Shown here piece after piece: positions 7,042-15,223 of a stretch of 25,100 nucleotides of DNA. Position 1 is the first letter of the stretch; each line of letters opens with the position of its first letter. This DNA is from Ascoidea tarda (nom. inval.) (lineage: Eukaryota; Ascomycota; Saccharomycetes; Ascoideales; Ascoideaceae), in the NCBI GenBank assembly GCA_030560485.1, contig JAKTTS010000209.1, positions 1 to 25,100 on the forward strand. The letters run 5' to 3'. The position numbers and the translations under genes were made by a program. The notes beneath the pieces were generated by a model that worked only from the letters and a program-made list of their open reading frames with translations, did no database searches and had not been told where the DNA came from.

Positions 7042-8613
7042 ATGCCTATCTTTCAATTGAAACACATATTCCCAATTTCACTCATAATATTGTCCTCCAT
7101 CAACCAAATCAATGCTGCTGAACAGTGTGCTTCTTTATATGGTCAGTGTGGTGGATTGAATTGGAATGGCCCCAATTGTTGTACTGGCGGTTATTTATGT
7201 TCTTCTCAAAACCCTTATTATCACCAATGCACTCCCATTAAAACAACCACAGCTACAACCACAGCTACCTCCACAGCTACAGCTCCAACCATAATCACTT
7301 CGCCCACCACTACCAACCCAATCTTTGACGATTCTGAGTGTGCAGCCTTATGGGACCAATGTGGAGGAAGAAATTGGAATGGTCCAACTTGCTGCCAGGA
7401 CTCTTATCCATGTCAATCTGTCAACGATTACTATTACCAGTGCACCACCAGCATCAATACTGATACTCAATGTGCTTCTTCTTATGCTCAATGTGGTGGT
7501 ATTAACTGGAATGGCCCAAACTGCTGCCACCATCCTCATACTTGCCAGTATGTCAACGATTACTACCATCAGTGCACATCCACTCCAAGAAGTCCAAAAA
7601 CTACAACCACTTCTTCAACAACTAAAATCACTTCTTCAACAACTACAGCCACTTCTCTCTCTTCAGCATCTACATCATCCACTGCTCAAACTCAATGTGC
7701 TCTTCTTTATGGTCAATGTGGTGGTTTAAATTGGTCTGGTCCTGAATGCTGTCAGTCCCCATTTTCTTGTTCCTCTCACAACCCTTACTATCATCAGTGT
7801 ACTACAACAAGTTCAGCTGCATCAGCTACAACAAACACTCAAAATCCAACAAACACAAACACAAACACAAACACAAACACAAACACAAACACCTTTTCAA
7901 CATTATACACTGCTGCTTATAACTCAACGGAACCACAGCCAACTTCTCCTACAAACAGCGATGAGGTGTTTACTGTAATTCCAAGTGGTGCGTCTGGCTC
8001 AGGTGTAACAACAAGATATTGGGATTGTTGCAAACCTTCCTGTTCTTGGAATGGAAAGGCTGACGTTAGCCACCCTGTTCATGCCTGTGCAGCTGATGGC
8101 TTCTCTATTCTAGATGTCAATGCCCAATCTGCTTGCACTGGAGGCTCTGCATTTCCTTGTAATAACCAACAGCCATGGGCCATAAGTGATTCATTAGCCT
8201 ATGGATTTGCAGCCGTTGCGTTGGACGATGGCGATGAGTCTAAAACATGCTGTGCATGTTATAAGTTAACATTTACTTCTTCCTCAATTGCAGGCAAAAC
8301 CATGATTGTTCAAGTGACCAACACAGGTGATGATTTGGCCTACAACCAGTTTGATATTGCACTCCCAGGTGGTGGAATGGGCTACTTCAGTGGCTGTCCT
8401 GTGCAATATGGCTCTGGCTTTTCCTGGGGCCAACAATATGGCGGTATTTCGTTGCAGTCTGAGTGTGCTGGTCTTCCAGAGAGCCTTGAAAGTGGATGCG
8501 ACTTCAGATTCGACTGGTTTGAAGGTGCCAGCAATCCAGATATTGATTTTGAAAGGGTTGTTTGTCCAGTTGAGCTCATAGGCAAATCAGGCTGTTCTCG
8601 AAACGACGAATAG
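7042..8613 (+). CDS. Secreted GH45 endo-1,4-beta-glucanase with four CBM1 modules
   Basis: 523 aa. Signal peptide 1-25 (cut near INA|AEQ). Four six-Cys CBM1s follow: C29-C63, C100-C134, C144-C178 and C219-C253, separated by Thr/Ser-rich linkers; modules 2 and 3 are only nine residues apart. A Thr/Asn linker, encoded partly by an ACAAAC repeat at about 7853-7891, leads to the GH45 domain (signature TTRYWDCCKPSC). Inferred catalytic base is D328 and acid D438, by comparison with the Humicola enzyme. Modules 1 and 4 resemble each other (LYGQCGGLNW, NPYYHQC), as do 2 and 3 (NDYYxQC), which suggests duplications inside the gene. Multiple CBM1s should strengthen binding to crystalline cellulose. 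It is an inverted paralogue of the gene at 3391-4542. All key residues appear intact. Confidence 0.95.
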   Translation: MPIFQLKHIFPISLIILSSINQINAAEQCASLYGQCGGLNWNGPNCCTGGYLCSSQNPYYHQCTPIKTTTATTTATSTATAPTIITSPTTTNPIFDDSECAALWDQCGGRNWNGPTCCQDSYPCQSVNDYYYQCTTSINTDTQCASSYAQCGGINWNGPNCCHHPHTCQYVNDYYHQCTSTPRSPKTTTTSSTTKITSSTTTATSLSSASTSSTAQTQCALLYGQCGGLNWSGPECCQSPFSCSSHNPYYHQCTTTSSAASATTNTQNPTNTNTNTNTNTNTNTFSTLYTAAYNSTEPQPTSPTNSDEVFTVIPSGASGSGVTTRYWDCCKPSCSWNGKADVSHPVHACAADGFSILDVNAQSACTGGSAFPCNNQQPWAISDSLAYGFAAVALDDGDESKTCCACYKLTFTSSSIAGKTMIVQVTNTGDDLAYNQFDIALPGGGMGYFSGCPVQYGSGFSWGQQYGGISLQSECAGLPESLESGCDFRFDWFEGASNPDIDFERVVCPVELIGKSGCSRNDE

Positions 8614-9064
8614 GCTACTTTGTTCTTTCTTTATTATTCTTTTCTGCATTTTCACAAACACATTTCTATATTCATTTATTTTTGGTTTTTCTCGTTTTCT
8701 TGATACACTTATTTATACTAATCTTATTGTTTTCACACTCTTGTAGCTTCCCATAATTAAATATTATTTAACACTGAATTTAAACCTGTAAACTGTATTT
8801 CAATCCAACTACACAGTTATTACTACACAGTTTTCCTCAGTTTCGCTTTTTCTTTTTTCTTTTTTCTATTGTTCTCCAGCCATTTTCCACCAAAATGCTC
8901 TTTGAAGCAGATCGGGATTTAGTTTCAAATCCCAAACACAAATTGGAAAATTGCTTATTCATTATCAACCAATCGCCATATTACTCATCTTCAGCTCAGG
9001 TTTTCTCACTGCTTGACTCCATTTATTTGCCTACTCAAACACATTTTATCACACTAACACTACC
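8614..9064. other. Intergenic: GH45 gene 2 terminator and AIM36 promoter
   Basis: AT-rich, with T-rich tracts. An open frame from 8895 overlaps the AIM36 start out of frame. It could act as an upstream ORF only if transcription starts before 8895. No other feature is visible. Confidence 0.4.
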
Positions 9065-9859
9065 ATGCTCAGATATTTCAATCCCTTTTCTTCAACTCTA
9101 TTAAAAAATGCGAGATTTATATCTTCGCCATTAAAGACTGTCAAGCCTTCCTATGTTCAAAATTTCAAATTTAACCAAAAGAAATACTACTCTAATAATG
9201 CTGCTAATACATCGAAATCTCCTACCAGTATGGTTTTGAGCATATTATTCATCTCGGTTGCAAGTTGTTTTGCAGTTTACTACACTGCCAAATCTCTTGA
9301 AAATCCTAGTAAATCCAAAATAACTGAAAGCGACTTACAAGACCACATAAATGGATTGAAGAGAAAGAAAACTATGTTTCAGGCCTTTGAGGTGAATATT
9401 GATCTTTTGCCTGGTGAAAATCTTAAAAAAGATGATATCAAGAAAATCGTAGGTGATTCAGTTTTTGTTATTGATCCCCCTGAGGTAATTAATCGTGAAA
9501 GAGCTCAGGGGCTAGATGCATTTTATGGTCCATTATTGATAGAACTACAAGAAAGAAATGCACCAATTCCTGCAGCTGTCACAGTCAATATAATTGGGAA
9601 GGAGATTAAAAAAATTAAAAAGGAACAGCAAAATGATGAGAGCAATGAAATACTCAAATTTTTAGTTATAAATTTTCCACAGGATCTTGAACAAAGTATA
9701 AAATTTGAAGGAGACGTTAAAACTGCTGATAGTATAATTAAAGTGGAAGATATTAAAAACGATGTCGGGAATAATGTGTTTCAATATTTTGAAACAGTTG
9801 ATAAGATCACAACTGTTCAAAAAATTAAAAATTTAGGCAATATTTATAAAAAAGATTAA
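9065..9859 (+). CDS. AIM36: Aim36-like mitochondrial inner-membrane protein
   Basis: 264 aa, matching the length and layout of S. cerevisiae Aim36 (Fmp39). The N-terminus is rich in Arg, Lys, Ser and Phe and lacks acidic residues for the first ~75 residues, as expected of a mitochondrial presequence. One transmembrane segment follows at about 56-76 (MVLSILFISVASCFAVYYTA). The rest matches the family's remembered pattern: a GLKRKK motif followed by FEVNIDL, then VFVIDPPEVI, FYGPLLIELQ, a VTVNIIGKEI-type strand, FLVINFPQ, and a terminal FQYFETVDKI. The molecular function of Aim36 is not established; the yeast mutant name refers to altered mitochondrial inheritance. The ATG at 9065 gives a plausible presequence. 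It converges with TIF34. Confidence 0.8.
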   Translation: MLRYFNPFSSTLLKNARFISSPLKTVKPSYVQNFKFNQKKYYSNNAANTSKSPTSMVLSILFISVASCFAVYYTAKSLENPSKSKITESDLQDHINGLKRKKTMFQAFEVNIDLLPGENLKKDDIKKIVGDSVFVIDPPEVINRERAQGLDAFYGPLLIELQERNAPIPAAVTVNIIGKEIKKIKKEQQNDESNEILKFLVINFPQDLEQSIKFEGDVKTADSIIKVEDIKNDVGNNVFQYFETVDKITTVQKIKNLGNIYKKD

Positions 9860-10045
9860 TTGTGAATCCTTCCAGTTGTAAATAGATACAAATATAGAGA
9901 GTTTAACCTTTAAATATATTCAAAATTATGTATAATTTAAATACCAAAAAAGAAGTAAAAAAAGTAAGCTTTTGGAAAAATAAAAAAATAAAAACCCAAA
10001 AAAAGTGCTATGAATGAGATAGATTTTTTTTTATTGTTTGAAGAC

Positions 10046-11160
10046 TTAAACTATAGTTGAATTAGCAGTACGTTCTACGTCGTATTGAAAATCGAAATAT
10101 GGTTTATCAAAGACATGAACACGAACATAACCATCTTCTCCTCCAGAAGCATAACCAATGCCTAAAGGATGAACAGCTACGTAATTGAGAGGACCGAAAT
10201 GACCTTTAACTCTACCAATTTCGTCTTGAAAAATTTTATGGTAGAATCTTGCTTCGAATTTACCTTGTTCTGAGGAGGTTGTTGTGACATCTCTTGCTTC
10301 TTGACCACCACCTAATACAACAAAATCTTTTACGGGAGTAATTAGAGCCGAGTTCATTGGGGCATCAGCAACGTATACTTTTAATAATTTCAAGGTGTCA
10401 ACATCGAATATTTTTGCAGATTTGTCCTTTGAAGAAGTTATGAAATAAGTTCTATCTTTTGAGAATTGTAAATCTGTTATGACACCAGAATGTTCTTTAA
10501 CAGAAGAAATAAATTCACCAGTTTTGGCGTCGAATTTAGAAATAGAACCATCATTATGACCGGCAATAATGTATTTATCTAAATATGACCAGCCGGCGAC
10601 TGTTATTTTAGAAAAGGATTTCTTTTTTTTAATGATTAATAGAGGTTCTTTATTTTGGTTTTCTGGTTCAGCAGTATTAATGGTTAAAATTGTGATAGTT
10701 CCTTCAATACCCATGACTTCATCGGTTACTAAAAGAGCTTTGTTATTTTGATGGGGACTAAATTCGACTCTTCTGACAGGAGTATCGTATTGGTAGTTGA
10801 AAACGTTTTTACCAGTTTGAACACTCCATAGCTTTGCAGTGAAATCAGCAGAACCTGTTAAAGCTAGAGAGGAATCGTTTAGAATATCAATTGACCAAAT
10901 AGTACCGATGTGGCCATTCAAGGTACCCAAACGTTCACCATTGAAAGAGTACCAAATTGAGGCCACACTATCCTTGGAAACAGTTAAGATTAAATCACCT
11001 TCACGATTATATTTGACTTGGGTTAAGGCTCTTTCATGGCCCTTACTGATAAGATAAAAACGGTAGAGACCCCAAAAAAGTGAGAAAACAGTTAGTTGTA
11101 TATTCAGGAATCAGACTGGGCGTGTTTATGGATAGATACGTACAGCAAAATAGGTCTCAT
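10046..11160 (-). CDS. TIF34: eIF3 subunit i (Tif34), WD-repeat translation initiation factor
   Basis: Model: exon 1 at 11160-11144 (17 nt), intron 11143-11046 (98 nt), exon 2 at 11045-10046; 338 aa. eIF3i is a seven-blade WD40 propeller that binds eIF3b and eIF3g and supports scanning by the 43S complex. The long open frame alone starts inside repeat 1 at a Met (10966). The real N-terminus comes from splicing: donor GTACGT, branch ACTAAC, acceptor TTATCAG, giving [15 protein letters not shown], the conserved eIF3i start. Later family landmarks are [64 protein letters not shown] and [13 protein letters not shown]. It shares a short divergent promoter with SNU23 that holds a CACGTG palindrome. 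Confidence 0.95.
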
Positions 11161-11253
11161 TTTGAAAGTATATGTTGCTCTTTTTACTGATCTGAAGTAA
11201 AAGCAGAAAAATTTTTCAAATTAAAAAAAATCAGCGGTAAAGAGCACAAAATG

Positions 11254-11259
11254 CACGTG
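11254..11259. promoter_or_regulatory. CACGTG E-box in the TIF34/SNU23 divergent promoter
   Basis: The core lies within the 8-bp palindrome GCACGTGC, in the 189-bp space between the two divergent start codons. Cbf1-type or other bHLH factors bind this core in yeasts. A second E-box lies in the other short divergent promoter at 12696, so the element recurs. Confidence 0.5.
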
Positions 11260-11343
11260 CTTGGATCAAAATTGAAGTAAAATGAGAAAACGTTCTTTAT
11301 GGAGAGAGAGAGAAAAAGTGGTGATAGAGGTATCAAGCAAGAT

Positions 11344-11349
11344 ATGTAG
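11344..11349 (+). promoter_or_regulatory. Start-stop upstream ORF (ATG-TAG) abutting SNU23
   Basis: ATG TAG ATG reads continuously, so a minimal AUG-UAG element lies directly before the SNU23 initiator in the same frame. If included in the mRNA it could stall or divert scanning ribosomes. It is irrelevant if transcription starts downstream. Confidence 0.4.
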
Positions 11350-12081
11350 ATGGTGGAACAGATTCAAGGAGGAAACAAGAGCAGGAATGGAGGAGCTGAG
11401 AAGGATGGAGCTGGCAACAAGAAAGATTCTTTGGTGGGCGTGAACTCGTATGGTCGAAAGACGTGGAATCAGAAGGCGTATGCCAAACTAGCGTATGAAA
11501 ATAGAAGGAATCGATTTAATAACAGCAATGATAGTAGTAAGATTGACGATGGTGGTCAATTGAAGAACAAAAGAGTTGAGATCAATTTCGAGACGAATTT
11601 GAATAAACAAATCTTAACGGATCAATCTAAATCACAGACGTCTCACAAGGGGAAACTAGTTGGGTTTTATTGTGAATCGTGTAATTTGACATTTAAAGAT
11701 AACTTATCATTTTTAGATCATATTAATTCCAGCTATCATTTGAACAGGACTCGAAATCTAGTATTGGACGATAAGGAAAGACAAAAGATTAGAAACATTA
11801 CGGCTGAAGATGTCAGAAATAAGATTGAAAAATTGTATGAACTAAGTTTAAAAAAACAAAAAGAGGAAAATGATGGTGAGTATTTGAAATTCAATGCCCG
11901 GATTGAAAAAAGGAGAATATTTTTGGAGAATGAAAAAACAAAGAAGAAAATGAAGAGATTAAGGAAAAAAAAAGAACTTGGAGAAGTTGGGGAAAATGCT
12001 GATAGTAATAGTTATAATGAAGGGCACGAAATGAATTCAATATTCAATCTTAGCGGATTTGGTACAACAAAAAAACATTAG
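11350..12081 (+). CDS. SNU23: Snu23, U4/U6.U5 tri-snRNP zinc-finger protein
   Basis: 243 aa. Snu23 is a component of the spliceosomal tri-snRNP and pre-B/B complexes and helps position U6 and the 5' splice site. Landmarks: YGRKTWNQKAYAKLA near residue 34, matching the yeast FGRRTW motif; a U1/matrin-type C2H2 finger in GFYCESCNLTF... with C108, C111, H124 and H130; a Lys/Glu-rich helix after it; and a C-terminal FNLSGFGTTKKH that parallels the MMGFSNFATSKK end of the S. cerevisiae protein. The N-terminal ~30 residues are Gly/Lys-rich and variable. It is divergent from TIF34 and convergent with the SERF-like gene. No intron is needed for the model. Confidence 0.93.
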   Translation: MVEQIQGGNKSRNGGAEKDGAGNKKDSLVGVNSYGRKTWNQKAYAKLAYENRRNRFNNSNDSSKIDDGGQLKNKRVEINFETNLNKQILTDQSKSQTSHKGKLVGFYCESCNLTFKDNLSFLDHINSSYHLNRTRNLVLDDKERQKIRNITAEDVRNKIEKLYELSLKKQKEENDGEYLKFNARIEKRRIFLENEKTKKKMKRLRKKKELGEVGENADSNSYNEGHEMNSIFNLSGFGTTKKH

Positions 12082-12352
12082 TATAAAGTTATCACATAAC
12101 TTCATTGTAAGCCATTTGTATATAACCAATTTATTAAACCAATAAAGCTATACAGCTATATAGTCAAATAAATAACAATCTGAATCACTTGAATCATTTT
12201 TGTTGATAAAAAAACTAGAATCAATGGCACTGTTGACATAGTAAATTACAATTATTAAAACATTAAAAAGACCAATTAAGGAACCACAAAAAAATTCAAC
12301 CTGGATGTCCCAGCGAGGGTGTCTGTGGGCACAGATCTGTTTGATCCAACCA

Positions 12353-12616
12353 CTATTTTTTGCTAGCGCCAACAGAAGTTTCTTTCTTAGCAGCAGCTGT
12401 AAAAAGACACTGTTAGTATTTGAACATGAACCTGCTCTTGGTCTATCCCAACACCAATTGAATTGGCGTTTACTTACCAGCAGCCTGTTTTTCTCTGATC
12501 TTTTGGGCGTTTTCCTCCATTCTTTTCTTTGGATCGCCACTCTGCTTCTTCTTAACCAGCTGTTGTTTCTTGAGGTTCTTCTCACGAGCCTTGTCCCTTT
12601 GGTTGCCTCTGCTCAT
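12353..12616 (-). CDS. SERF/4F5-family small basic protein
   Basis: Model: exon 1 at 12616-12478, intron 12477-12397 (81 nt; donor GTAAGT, branch TACTAAC, acceptor TTTACAG), exon 2 at 12396-12353; 60 aa. The start MSRGNQRDKAREKN and the motif QSGDPKKRMEENA are hallmarks of the 4F5/SERF family, whose yeast member is YDL085C-A. SERF proteins are small, highly charged and disordered, and modify amyloid formation of other proteins in vitro; their normal role is unsettled. An in-frame ATG 48 bases upstream (12664) would add 16 hydrophobic residues not found in the family, so I chose 12616. Splicing yields an Ala-rich stretch and the end SVGASKK. It shares a short divergent promoter with the BUG1-like gene. 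Confidence 0.9.
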
Positions 12617-12695
12617 CTTGTCTTGAAAACCAGATATAAAATTCACAAAGTATTTAGCCGGCACAAAAGATGATATTTATAGCTTTCCCGCCTGT

Positions 12696-12701
12696 CACGT
12701 G
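12696..12701. promoter_or_regulatory. CACGTG E-box in the SERF/BUG1 divergent promoter
   Basis: The core lies within the palindrome TCACGTGA, between start codons only about 165 bp apart. It is the same core as in the TIF34/SNU23 promoter, and is a likely Cbf1-type or other bHLH site. Confidence 0.5.
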
Positions 12702-12733
12702 AGTCCTACGAACACGCTTTTGGGTCTACAACC

Positions 12734-12760
12734 GAAGCAGCAGAAGCAGCAGAAGCAGCA
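12734..12760 (+). repeat. Three 9-bp units GAAGCAGCA in the BUG1 leader
   Basis: Three exact tandem copies lie 23-49 bases before the ATG at 12783, so they are probably in the 5' UTR. No function is evident. Confidence 0.85.
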
Positions 12761-12782
12761 GAGGTAGAAACAGATCCAGAGA

Positions 12783-13501
12783 ATGTCTGAGGCCAGCGAA
12801 AAGAGATTGAGTGTGTCTGCAGATGACGAGGCTGCGAAGGCCGAACGATTGGAGGCTGCAAAGAAGAAGGTATGTGTAACAGTCTGATTTTCTTTGGGGA
12901 CCTGTTCTAACACCTACTAGTTTGAAGAGTTGAAGAAGAAAAACAAGAAGAAGAAAACTAAGAAGGCCAAGAAGGAAAAGCTGAAGGAGCCCAGAGAAAA
13001 CGATGATAATGACAACAGCGAAGTAATACAAGAGTTCTCTGCAATTGAACCTGAAGCTAAGGACTCTCCAGCTAAGGAGACAGCAGATGAAAGCAGCGAA
13101 GCTGAGAAACCTGTCAAGGAACAGCAGGCCAGCAAGCCCTCTTTGGAAGAAGAAAATATTGCTGATTTACTATTCGATAAAGGCGAGAATGACGATGATG
13201 ACTTTTTAGCCAAACTTCAGTCAAATCCTATTGAATTTGATTCTCCAGCCTTAGCAAAAACTGAAGAAAATCCCAGTGGACTTGATATCGATAGCCAAAA
13301 TCAAAATCGACAAATATTACTACTAAAACAAGAGCTAGAAGAGAAAAATCAAGAAATATTAAATGTTAAAAAGGAAAATTCAGTACTAAAATTTGAAAAG
13401 CTTGATTTACAAGATCAATTGGAAACTTTATCCAAAAAATTAAAAGAAACAGAAAGAAAACTAGCTTTTGCTAAAATTGATGCTGCTCATGACACAGATT
13501 C

Positions 13502-13535
<34 letters not shown>

Positions 13536-13865
13536 ATTTATAACAATTTCAATAAAAACAACCCCAGATCTACAAGTTCTATCAAAAATAAAAACTATGA
13601 TCCTTATGAAAACAAACTTCTAAATGGTCCTGAATCACAGATTCCAACTCATAGAAAGAGACAATCCATTTTTCAAATTGAAGATTTTTTCGGTTTATCG
13701 CAAAATCAAACCCAAAATCAAAATCAAAATTTTGCTTCAAATTCAAATGAAGATCAGTTTTATTCTTATGAAGAATTGAAAACTGAGTTATTAAAATGGA
13801 AAAATTACTCATTGGATATGAGAGAATGGAGATCAATTGGTACTGGTCCAATTATCGATTGTTGA
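12783..13865 (+). CDS. BUG1: Bug1-like cis-Golgi coiled-coil protein
   Basis: Model: exon 1 at 12783-12869, intron 12870-12920 (51 nt; donor GTATGT, branch-like TTCTAAC, acceptor TAG), exon 2 at 12921-13865; 343 aa, close to the 341 aa of S. cerevisiae Bug1. Bug1 pairs with the GRASP homologue Grh1 on the cis-Golgi and aids ER-to-Golgi vesicle tethering. The N-terminus has the RLEAAKKKFEELKKKNKKKK basic run. A charged disordered region follows, then a coiled coil (about residues 145-200), an Asp run from a GAT repeat, and a conserved-looking end LKWKNYSLDMREWRSIG...GPIIDC. The hydrophobic C-terminus would suit docking to Grh1. The only in-frame CTG codon I found in the window is here (12981-12983), in a charged stretch. 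Identity rests on length and end motifs; confidence is moderate. Confidence 0.65.
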
Positions 13866-14076
13866 TTGGTTTTTAATACTATTGAACTACTAACTTTTAA
13901 AGCTTATATCTTTATAATTTTTTTTTATTATTATCATTATTATTACTTGTGTCTTACAGTTCCGGATATAAAGTCAATTATTACATTATTTATTATCTTA
14001 TTTTTGTTCAATTCTTACTTTATGTTATTTTACTCTATTTCATTTTAAGCAATACATTTAATTATCAATCAGACTT
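13866..14076. other. Convergent 3' ends of BUG1-like gene and RPL9
   Basis: A very AT-rich 211-bp spacer where both transcripts should end. No gene is seen. Confidence 0.5.
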
Positions 14077-14740
14077 TTAAAACTCGTCCTCCATAATACC
14101 ACGCTCAGAGACATAAACACCATCTAAAAACTTTCGAATATCCTTATTTTTAGCACGACAAATTTGCTGGATATCAGCACAAGTTTGAGAAACATTTTCA
14201 ACAGAATTTCCAGTTAAAATCAACTCATCCTTTTGAGTTGAAGAAATTTCAACGCTAACTCCCTCACGAACTTTGACTTCTCGAATTTGTTTCTCACCCA
14301 AATAATTCCTAATTTCAACAAATTCTTGACTATCTTTTGTGACAGTGTTAATATTAATTGGAAAATGAGCATAAACATATCTCATTTTATATTTATATCC
14401 TTTTGTTACACCAATAACCATATTGGAAATCAACGATCTGACTGTTCTTAAAGCTGCAACGTGTTTTCTATCACCATTATGAATAATGATTTTAATTTGA
14501 CGTTGATTAACTTTTTCGAAACTAACATCAATATGTGATAAATTTTTAGTCAATAAACCTCTAGGACCAGCGACTTTAATTGATCTTGCCTTAATTGAGA
14601 CGGTTACTATTTGTGTAATAGAAGAAAAACAGTAGTGTTAATGGCGAGTTCAAAAAAAAAAAAAGGCATAAACGAATGATTAGTTATATCTTACCTCCCT
14701 CTGGAATATCCAAAATTTGAGTAGTTTGGATGAATTTCAT
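14077..14740 (-). CDS. RPL9: 60S ribosomal protein L9 (uL6)
   Basis: Model: exon 1 at 14740-14695 (46 nt), intron 14694-14607 (88 nt; donor GTAAGA, acceptor AAATAG), exon 2 at 14606-14077; 191 aa, the same length as S. cerevisiae Rpl9. uL6 sits near the stalk base and sarcin-ricin loop of the large subunit. Exon 1 encodes MKFIQTTQILDIPEG and exon 2 opens VTVSIKARSIKVAGPRG, which matches the family across the junction (PEGVTVSIK). Strong landmarks are RKHVAALRTVRSL, GVTKGYKYKMRYVYAHFPI, GNSVENVSQTCADIQQICR and NKDIRKFLDGVYVSERG. The long open frame alone begins at an internal Met (14553) and misses the N-terminal domain. A canonical TACTAAC is not obvious in the intron; ATTAAC is a weak branch candidate. 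Confidence 0.96.
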
Positions 14741-15223
14741 TGTCAATTGAAATGGTTTTTAAACTGAGAGGTTTTTGCTATGTTTGATGTTCAAAGTTTT
14801 ATGGGAAGTAAAGCAAAATTTTGTGGTATATTTATTAAAGTATATGAAAGAAAAAAAAAGACAAGTGAGCGTATAGATAGAGTCTAGAGCTTGAAGCTTA
14901 TGTAAGGGTTGACAAAGAATTGTGAGTCGGTTTTTAGGCGTTTTGTTAATTGTTCAAGTTCAGGAGAAAACCAAAGAGAGTTGGAATTATTTATGAAGAT
15001 AATTTAGGACTGTTTTTTTGTTTTAAGAACAACATTTTGTTTTTTTGGGTAAAGCTAAAAGAATACACAACACTTAATATGAGCCTGGTTCAATTAGGAA
15101 AGAGAGAAGATATGAGCATACAAGCTTTTTTGGCAGGTGCAAATATGCGGGCCGGAAAAACAGCCCACGTCAAAACGGGCTGGGCACTTAGGTTGGTGTG
15201 GGAAAAGCAGTAACTATCTGGTA
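14741..15223. other. RPL9 promoter and YedE-like gene terminator, with GGGC/GCCC hairpin patch
   Basis: AT-rich 483-bp spacer. A GC-rich patch at about 15148-15186 carries four GGGC/GCCC blocks, including the inverted repeat CAGCCC-N10-GGGCTG (15161-15182). It lies about 420 bp upstream of RPL9 and 40-60 bp past the transporter stop codon, so it could be an upstream activating site or a 3'-end hairpin. An 87-codon open frame spanning it looks spurious. Confidence 0.45.

Noticed and set aside
8895-9104. 69-codon open frame overlapping the AIM36 start
   Set aside because: Out of frame with AIM36 and without recognisable content; at most an upstream ORF, which depends on the unknown transcription start.
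12617-12664. Upstream in-frame ATG for the SERF-like protein
   Set aside because: It would add residues absent from the family; MSRGNQRD at 12616 is the conserved start.
14950-15213. 87-codon open frame upstream of RPL9
   Set aside because: Mixed composition crossing a GC-rich hairpin patch, no domain, and it sits in a normal promoter-terminator spacer.
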